Positions 44,647-51,719 of a stretch of 51,719 bases of DNA are shown one piece after another. The notes under the pieces are model-generated. The model was not told the DNA's origin and did no database searches. It was given only the letters and a program-made list of their open reading frames with translations. The stretch lies in NCBI GenBank assembly GCA_003427395.1, contig BFEA01000056.1:252825-304543 (forward strand), written 5' to 3'. This DNA is from Chara braunii. Lineage: Eukaryota > Streptophyta > Charophyceae > Charales > Characeae. Position 1 is the stretch's first letter; the number at the start of each line of letters is the position of its first letter. The position numbers and the translations under genes are program-made.

Positions 44647-45693
44647 TGGTCAAGATGGCAGGGCGAGCAAGACCGAGTACATCAGCAGGGACCAATGAAG
44701 AGGCCTTGGTTGAGGTTATACGGGAACTGGTCAAGAGAGTGCATACTACAAAAGGAGGGTTAGATATTGCAAGAGCAAAGAGACCGGATGAGAGAATTCC
44801 CTGCTTCAAAGGACCCCAAGTTAATGACTTTTTGGATGAGTATGAATTATTTAGACTCAGTTATGGTTGGACAGATAAGTAACGACTTAAGCACCTTCTA
44901 TCTTATTGTGACACTGATTCGAGACTGGCAGTTCAGGAACTAATGAAAGGTGCTACTAATTGGGAAGAAGTCAAGGAAAAAAGAATTTGAGAAAGATTCA
45001 GTTCCGACCACAACTAAGGATTTACTTAACATCAGAAGAGCTAAATATGACACCTTCAATGTTTTTCTTCACACCTTCATCCGAACAGCAAGAAGAATTT
45101 CATATTTGGACGAAGCTCAGAGATGCCATATATTTTTGACAAATTTTACTGACACTGAAAGGCAAGCAGTTCTTAATCAAGCTCAACACTATCCTCTCAG
45201 ATGGAATGAAATGGTTGCAATCATAAGAACTCTACCTACTGTCTCCCATAAGAAATAGTCACTGGATCAGATCAGTACTTTGACCAAGGACTGAGAAACT
45301 GGAAATGGAATAAATAGAGGAAGCAATTTGACTACTGAGAATATTCTTCAAAAAGTGATGGCTAATTTTATGCCTGCAAGGCCTGCAACGCATGCTGTGG
45401 ATGACAGGGGAAAGAAAAGGGTTGAAAGTGAGGAAGATGACGACGATGATGATGACAATGAAAATCATGGTAAGAAGGGGGATTCGCCCAGAACCAAGAG
45501 GAATGAGAAGAATGGTGATGGAGGAAGCAGGGAGAGAAGAAAATATGATGAGCGTCCTAAGAGGAGTTTTACTTGCTACTATTGTGGCGAAAGTGAACAT
45601 ACTACCACCTATTGCAAGCCTCTTGAGGAGGATGTAAGGAGTGGGGTGACAAAGAAAGACCAATGTTCATTTCCTCACTGGAGATTTGCCTAA
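44647..45693 (+). pseudogene. Ty3 gag (capsid + CCHC nucleocapsid), broken
   Basis: Starts at ATG 44,647 (MVKMAGRARPS). The capsid part contains RIPCFKGPQVNDFLDEYELF and, after a TAA (44,880), a TGA and a frameshift near 44,990, TKDLLNIRRAKYDTF and TARRISYLDEAQR. A TAG (45,256) and TGA (45,287) precede an acidic run (EEDDDDDDDNENH) and a zinc knuckle CYYCGESEHTTTYC (CX2CX4HX4C, ~45,574-45,615). Gag would form the particle and bind the RNA. The knuckle cysteines and histidine are intact. Confidence 0.82.
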
Positions 45694-46971
45694 TGAAGTA
45701 GTACAAAGAGTAAGTGACACTTATACCACGATTGAGCTGCCTCTGCAGTCCTTAACACTGACAGAGTTTGAGCCTAGTGAGGCAACTATAAGTGAATCTC
45801 CACTGAGAGGGAATCCTACTTCTCAGAATCTTTCTGAATTAGTAGAGTCCTCTCCCAATGAAAGGCTAACATGATGTCATTCCATGGTGATCTACCCCCA
45901 GAACTTATCATTGAACCAAGTGTCAGGGTTGGTGAAGTGAGAAACCATCAAACCCGTATGACACATCAAATGATAGTAGAAAAGAAAAGAAAGAAGGCTG
46001 AGGAGTCACTTATTAACATCCTTGATGATCCTGAACCGGAACGTTCACAGGAAAAGAACGAACAAGGGATAAAGAAACAATTTATTATCAAGAGTGATTT
46101 GGATGATAAGACTGTGATTTCTGATGTAATTGCTAAAATGCTGGAAGAAACGGAAGTGACACTGTCTTTCAAGGAAGCAATAACACTAGCACCCAAACTG
46201 AGAGAAGAGTTGAAGAGGTTAATTGAGAAGAAGAAGATGGAAGTTAACTATTTGGGGTCAGTCTTTCCCAACCAAGTGAATAGATCACTACCAGGTTGCA
46301 AAATGAGATTTGCAACCATGGGTTGTGGGCATCTTACAATTCGCATTAATCAAGTGAAGTTTCTAGCCCTAGTAGATTCTGGAGTAGAAATGATACTTCT
46401 TTCACGAAGAACGATGGACGCGTGTAATTTATCTATTGACAGACCTGCACAAAATGTACTAAGTAATATCGCAGGAGAGTTGTTCGTGGCAGGATTTATT
46501 GATAATTTGCCTATCAAGGTTGGGACAATGACTGTGGAGTTACTAGGTTTTGTAGTACCGGATCTGAATCATGACTGTATCTTGGGAACCCCATTCTTGC
46601 ATAGGATGGAGGCGGTTCAATTTTTCAGTCATGAAGGGTCATATTGGATCAGTCTACAGGATCCCGAGACTGCTCAAGAGCAGACCTTTATGGTCGGTAC
46701 GAAAAATGACTTCAAGCATCAACTATCTGCTAATTCAATCAGGAGGGAGGAATCTGCTGAAAGGGTTAGGAGACTAAAGGAGGAAGGAAAACGAGAAGCA
46801 AAAGAAGAGATTTCAGTGGGAATCAATCAAGTTTCGAAAATGATGAAAGCCATTGGTCAACTTGAGGATGAAGATGGGGAAATTGAAGCCTTCAAGAAAG
46901 CAGTAGAGACTGCTAAGGGAGGAAAAATGGAATTGAGATTTGCATCGACTCACTTTTTTTTAGGAAAATAG
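45662..46971 (+). pseudogene. Ty3 linker and aspartic protease
   Basis: After a frameshift around 45,665, a linker frame (ending 45,874) overlaps the start of a 366-codon frame at 45,871-46,971. The protease active site is VDSG (46,372-46,383; usual D[ST]G). ILGTPFLHRM about 65 residues later is the conserved C-terminal part. A Lys/Glu-rich coiled-coil-like segment follows (~46,740-46,920). The frame ends at TAG 46,969, just after a T8 run where the RT frame begins at -1. Confidence 0.82.
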
Positions 46972-47024
46972 TCACTGGGTCAAAAATAAAATACAAGCCC
47001 AAGGGGGTGAAGAAAAACCCAGTG
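46956..47024 (+). promoter_or_regulatory. candidate -1 ribosomal frameshift signal
   Basis: U UUU UUA (46,956-46,962) lies in the correct register of the protease frame. A 10-nt spacer including the 0-frame TAG is followed by CACTGGGT (46,973-46,980), exactly complementary to ACCCAGTG (47,017-47,024), giving an 8-bp stem with a 36-nt loop. The -1 frame is open from the heptamer into RT. A chance homopolymer deletion is the alternative. Confidence 0.55.
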
Positions 47025-48680
47025 GCAGTCCTAATAGAGAAAGATTATGATGAAGCATTGGAAAAGGAAAGACAAATTATAAGAGCATTGAGGGAATCAG
47101 CAAAACTGGAGAATAGGGTCACCAAAGAAAGGTTTGACACAATGAAGATAGACTCGGATCAGTTTATCCTGCCTAAAAAAAAAGAATATATCTTCAAGAT
47201 GTGTCAGGAATTCTCTGATGTTTTCTCCTTTAATGATGAAGAAAGGGGGTGATTGGACGTGGACATGATCAAGATGGTCAAGATTTGGACAGTTGACCAT
47301 GTTCCATGGAATGATAGACCAACCAAGTATGCCTTGAAGGAAGAGGCAGAGGTTATGAAGTATCTTGACAAAAAGATTGTATCTAATGTTGTTGCATCTG
47401 CTGATGGACCGTATGCTAACCACTGGTTTTGTTTCTGGAAACCAGGGGGAGGACTAAGATGGATACAGAATTCTCAGAAGCTCAATTCTGTGACGGTACG
47501 TGATGCAGGTAGTCTTCCTAATGCTGACCTCCTCGCTGAATCATTTGCTGGTCGATGTATTTATTCTCTAGTTGACCTGTATTCTGGCTATGATCAGTTC
47601 CCTATTGATCTCACTAGCCGAGCCATGACTCTCATGCACACGCCAAGGGGGCTTGTTCAGATGTGTGTGGTACCTCATGGCTGGACTAACGGGGTGGCAG
47701 TGGTTCAAAGAGATATGATCAAAGTCATGCAGGATATTTCTCATGAAATAAGCAGTCCCTCTATTGATGACAATCCAGTAAAAGAACCCTTGGTACGAGA
47801 TGAAACTTTGGTCGCAGGGAGAGTCAGAAAGTTTGTCTGGGAACATGCTGAGGGAGTAAAGATGGTCCTAGAAAGACTTCAGAAGTATAATCTGACTGTC
47901 AGTGGACCAAAGTCTCTTCTCTTCCAACCAGAAGTGATAATCTTGGGCTTCAGATGCTTCTCCTAGGGTAGGAGCCTAGATCCCAAGAAGATAGACAAAA
48001 TCTTGAACTGGCCTCTGCCTCTCAAAAGAGTGACAGATGTCAGGAGCTTCTTGGGAGTCTGTGGATTCTGGAGGATTTTTATTCCTCATTTTGCTGCGCT
48101 TGTAGAGCCTCTGAGAGAAATGGTAAGACAAGGGGCTAACTTAGCATGGAATGATAAAAGACAAGCTGCAGCAGAAACATTGCAAGAAAAACTAAGAGAT
48201 GGTGGAGTAGTGCTGGGAGTACCTAATTATGATGATGAGGAGACAAGACCTTTCATCATTGAGGCGGATGGAGGACCAGTTGCTTTGGGTGGAGTGCTTA
48301 TTCAGAAAGATGAAAATGGGAGAGAGAGACCTCTAAGATTTGAAAGCAGGACCCTCAATTTTACTGAAAGAGGCTACACCCAATTCAGGAAAGAGTTACT
48401 GTCAATCATCCATAGCCTCATGTGCTTCAGGCACTACGTTTTGGGAAGGAGATTCATCCTGAGGACTGATGCATCTGTTGTGATATGTGCCATTAAAAAG
48501 CACCAACATGTAGATCCAACAGTCAGCAGGTGGATCGCTTTCATCTGAACATATGATTTTAAATTGAAAAAAAATCTCACTGAGAAGAACAGAGCGGATG
48601 GCTTAAGCGGGATCGAGTGGCGAGAAGAAGAAGAAGAGGATGTGAATGTAACAATTGAATAATCTGCCTATGTTGATAAT
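46962..48680 (+). pseudogene. Ty3 reverse transcriptase-RNase H, several stops
   Basis: A single frame carries TGA (47,250), TAG (47,964), TGA (48,546) and TAA (48,660). RT: DGPYANHWFCFWKPGGGLRW, LVDLYSGYDQ, MHTPRGLVQM, and the catalytic site as SIDD (47,760-47,771), where F/Y/V-xDD is expected; the two Asp are intact. Then FRC, WPLPLKRVTDVRSFLG and CGFWRIFIPHFA (connection). RNase H: IIEADGG, RKELLSIIHSL and LRTDAS supply D, E and D. KNRADGLS follows the third stop. Confidence 0.9.
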
Positions 48681-50227
48681 TTTCTTAATGAAAAAGATGA
48701 TGAGGATTATGACGCACCATGCTCCTACCGGTGGAGTCTGTGGCCTGAAGAGAGAGACATTTGGGGAGATATTCCGAGTGCATACGTCTATGAGTCGATT
48801 CTAGGGAAAGAAGAAGATGATGAACCAAACAATTGGTATGCAAGAGTTAATGCAGCAGCGGTGGCTGCTCATGAAATTGGAGAAAGTTCAGGTTCAAAGG
48901 AAGAAGAAGAGAGTGAAAAAAAAGAAGAAGAGATATTTTTTTCCTTTGAAGAATATGATGAAGATTATCAAGAGATTGGCAGGAAGATGGAAAGGGAGCA
49001 ACTAAAAGAATATTATTGTAAAGATTCAAGGAAGAAATTCAGATTAAAGAGAGGACATCTCTTTGTGGATGGTAAGGGAGACTTACCTCCACTAAGAGTG
49101 GACTGCGGTAAAGAGAGGCAGTTAGAGATAATTGCTGCCCTACATGAGAGGGTCGCTGGTGGCAACAAGGCTGCTGAGACTACGTACTCCAAGACTGTCA
49201 CTTCTGGTCTGGCATGAGAGACATGATTTTCAGATACTGTAAATCATGTGCCTTGTGTCAGAAGAGGTCTACCACAAGGATGATTGAGCCCTTGTTCCCT
49301 ACAATTCTGGTAGAGCCAGGTAGTAGAGTTCATCTGGATCTCATCACTATGTCTCAAGGCAAGGGTGGGATGAGGTACATATTAAACATGAGAGATAACT
49401 TCTCTGGATACGTTGAGGCAAAAACTCTTAAAAGGAAGACAACCGAGCAAGTGGCTGATTGGATAGAGGAAGTCTATCTCAGGTATCCTTTCATCAGAGA
49501 ATTTGTCTCAGACAGAGGATCAGAATTCAGAAATGAGGTTGTCAGAAGAATTACACTCAGATTGGGTGTCAGAATTCGGTATGTGACTACTTACCATCCT
49601 CAAGCGAATGCACCTGTTGAAAGAGGCCACAAAACTTTGAAAGATTCATTGGCCAAGTGGTGTAAAGAGAAACTTAGTAACTGGCCAAAGGTGTTAAGAG
49701 CTGCTGTATATGCTGATAATATCACAGTCAAGAGAACTATTGGTTATGCACCTTTTACACTGTGGTATGGCCGTTATGCTACGTTATCAATTGAGAGTAT
49801 TGTCGAGACAAGGTCAAGTCAAGAGAGTGACAGACTCCTTCAGATCAGGATGAGGCAGATATCTGAAGTTGATCAGGCAGTGATGGATGCAGTAGAGAGA
49901 ATGATATCCAGAAGATTATCGGATCAAGAGAGATGGAACAAGAAAAGGTATATAAGAAAAGAGAAATTGAAGATTGAAGTTGTTGTTCTTCTGTTTGACA
50001 GTTCTCTTGAGACACAATGGACTAAAAGATTGAAGTCCAGATGGCTTGGTCCTTACAGAATTTCAGGAGAAGCAGAGGGCAAAGTTTATGAGATATCAGA
50101 AATGGATGAATCCAGAGTTCACGACATGGTGTCAGGGTCAAGACTTCGTAAGTTCATCTTCAGAGACCCTGACTTGATCCCTATAGTGACTCCGAAGAGA
50201 GGAAAGAGAAGTCAACCATCCAAGTAA
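48663..50227 (+). pseudogene. Ty3 integrase with acidic linker, frameshifted
   Basis: An acidic linker (48,663-49,000, many Glu/Asp) leads to the zinc-binding region: ALHERVAGGNKAA has the first His, but the second (usual GHxG) reads GN, while CKSCALCQK keeps CxxC. A frameshift near 49,180 moves into the frame starting 49,214. The catalytic core has LDLI (~49,335), VSDRGSEF (~49,507) and a PVERGHKTL Glu (~49,620), giving D,D,E. LGPYRI (~50,047) is the GPY module. The C-terminus ends with basic KRGKRSQPSK. It would insert the cDNA; inactive as it stands. Confidence 0.88.
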
Positions 50228-51540
50228 GAGAACAGTCATAAAGGACTGAAAAAGAGTACAGTAAGACACTGAGACAGTGAGGCTCAGTTATCAACAGACA
50301 GTGATCATTCTTGCATAGTCAATTCAACTTTTCAATTTCGGCATTTCAGTAACAGTACTTCAGTTTCAGCATCCCACTTTCAATATTTCATTTTTCAGCA
50401 AGTCATTTCATTATTTATTTCAACAAGCAACTAAGTTAATGACACTATATCCTTGATGCAGCGCTGCAGTCGTTCCATGAGTGTCAAACCCTGAGAGTGG
50501 GGAGTAACTGTGAGTGCAATTCTGAGAGCCTTGATACAGTGTCAAGATCTGATAGACTCATGGCTGTGGCACGTCAAGTGATATAAGCGGTATTATCCTT
50601 AGCACAAAAAGAAAGCCTGACGGGCATAAAGAAGTTCAGTTCTGTCTGATTGAAAGTTATCAGCAGAAGGACTTTGTTTCTCTAACTAAGTCGTTCTTTC
50701 AAGAGATTCAGACGAAGGCAAGCTTAAAGAAGTTCAATTTTACTTGACTGAGAGTGATCAGTAGAGGGACTCCATGCTTCTTGGCTAAGGGCCTGTCTTC
50801 ACTCAGATGAGGGAAGGGACCTCTCTCAGATCAGTGTTTCAGCATTTCCTTGAAACTGACGGGACGTCTCTTGGAAAAAGAAATCCCAGTTGTGGGAGGG
50901 ACCTCTTTGGGGCTAGCACTAATTTCTTTGCTTGAGGCCGAAGGGAGGTCTCTTGCGAACTTTTAGTGTTGGCTAGCATGTTATTGTTCAGTGCCTCTTG
51001 AGACTGAAGGGACGTCTCTTGAGAAGTGTTTGTTCTGTTATGGGGCGTGGGCAGTCTGCTTGTGGGTTATGATATGCTCGCCTGGTTGTCTGTGTCAGGG
51101 GTCATCTTCTCTAACCTAAAGATGCGTTGATTGCCGGGGCCAGCCAGAGCCTTACCGCAGTAGGTTGCAATCTGGTGGGGTCAGCAGGTCCCCGACGTCA
51201 GTGTCGAATTCCGTAGTCAGCTGAGGCTAAGACTCCGGGGGTCAAGCCGATGAGGCTGAAAGGGGTCGGTTGGAACCCTACCGCAGTCAGAGGATGCAAT
51301 CCAGTGAGGTTAGCCAGAGCCTGGAACTGTGGTTAAACCGGGTCCCACGTTTAAAAATCAGGGCGGGGTAGCTAACACCCTTGGCCAAAAACTGGTAGGT
51401 GAGCCGGTCCCTGACCGCAGTGGTCAAATCCGGATTCGGGACGACCAGACCGACGGGACCTCTACTGTCATAGCGTGACCAGACCCGCTATAGTCTGGGT
51501 GTTCTGGCGAGAGTGCCAAGGGGTTGCCATACTCGAGTAA
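50228..51540 (+). repeat. Ty3 3' region with several short tandem repeat families
   Basis: It contains a ~98-bp direct duplication starting AAAGAAGTTCA (50,628 and 50,726). GGGAC(G/C)TCTCTT-type boxes lie at 50,818, 50,861, 50,903, 50,943 and 51,009. Degenerate units with ACCGCAGT recur near 51,154, 51,279 and 51,415. No ORF. It may include the 3' LTR, but its ends are not resolved. Confidence 0.6.
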
Positions 51541-51548
51541 TGGTGTTG

Positions 51549-51719
51549 AGCGCATCGGTACGGCACTGCACGCGGCAACGCAGGACCCTCTCGGCCTCGT
51601 CATGCAGGAGTTGGACCAACCTCATCACGAACGCACAAAAGGAGCTTCCTTAGGCCGCTCCGGCCGAGTGCGCCAGCCATACCTCTCGCGAGCCCCTACG
51701 ACAGGATAGGGCCTACGCG
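51549..51719 (+). repeat. R1 repeat, copy c (cut by window end)
   Basis: Matches the first ~170 bp of R1a and R1b (GCATCGGTACGGCACTGCA, GCCGCTCCGGCCGAGTGCG, CCCCTACGACAGGATAGGG) at ~80% by eye and runs off the window. The TATA part is not in view. Confidence 0.85.

Larger units (their letters stand above)
40454..50227 (+). mobile_element. degraded Ty3/gypsy LTR retrotransposon with extra 5' ORFs
   Basis: Order on the plus strand: small accessory ORFs (40.4-44.6 kb), gag with a CCHC knuckle, aspartic protease, RT, RNase H, and integrase with a GPY module. Protease-RT-RH-integrase order defines Ty3/gypsy. The coding part is ~9.8 kb, longer than the usual 5-6 kb, because of the 5' ORFs. Flanking pyrimidine-rich CAGCAATCAGTTTTTCAG-type repeats lie at 40,850-41,060 and ~50,320-50,440. 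Clear LTRs were not found. At least eight stops and three frameshifts show it is inactive. Confidence 0.88.

Overview
This is a repeat-dominated stretch of a eukaryotic nuclear assembly. Spliceosomal-type introns, TATA boxes, Ty3/gypsy and DIRS-like retroelements, long (GA)n/(CT)n microsatellites, poly(A) tracts, scaffold gaps and a hidden SANT/Myb-like coding region all point that way. The host cannot be named from sequence alone. A plant/green-alga-like U6 5' stem and a Kangaroo-like (Volvox-type) arrangement of a tyrosine-recombinase retroelement favour the green lineage. The Ty3 pol resembles types I associate with fungi, so this stays open.

Layout. 1-1.5 kb: minus-strand partial gene with a SANT/Myb-like domain, open to the window edge. 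2-4.6 kb: dispersed repeat blocks and a weak broken ORF. 4.5-7.6 kb: TATA-containing repeat R1 (copy a) and its internal region. 8.9-12.7 kb: degenerate tandem array of CT-rich and poly(A) modules with a gap. 12.87-15.27 kb: a 2.4-kb segment repeated, apparently identically, at 27.88-30.28 kb. The first copy ends at a Tn5/Nextera mosaic-end inverted repeat. 15.3-23.5 kb: two degraded DIRS/Kangaroo-like retroelements in head-to-head inverted orientation. Each has a gag-like ORF1 with an intron, an RT/RNase H ORF2, and a tyrosine recombinase on the opposite strand. 24.7-27.3 kb: satellite with a ~1.5-kb higher-order period. 30.3-36.5 kb: R1 copy b and its internal region, interrupted by ~3.6 kb that holds a 5x ~122-bp repeat and a dispersed array of hairpins with a constant loop and changing stems. 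36.9-37.3 kb: three U6-like sequences. 38.8-50.2 kb: a long degraded Ty3/gypsy element. 51.5 kb to end: third R1 copy.

The Ty3 element is the main biological interest. Upstream of gag lies a same-strand run of small ORFs, at least four sharing a core hDhRxY motif, packed almost end to end (gaps of 10 and 2 nt). At the protease/RT junction, an in-register U UUU UUA heptamer, a 10-nt spacer and a perfect 8-bp stem look like a -1 ribosomal frameshift signal. Most breaks in both retroelement types are isolated stop codons where the paralogue or family context has Q, R or W, suggesting C-to-T (or G-to-A) decay.

Assembly caution: the mosaic-end adapter, the exact duplication and the N gaps mean the order of blocks around 12.87, 15.27, 27.88 and 30.28 kb should not be taken as real chromosome structure without long reads.
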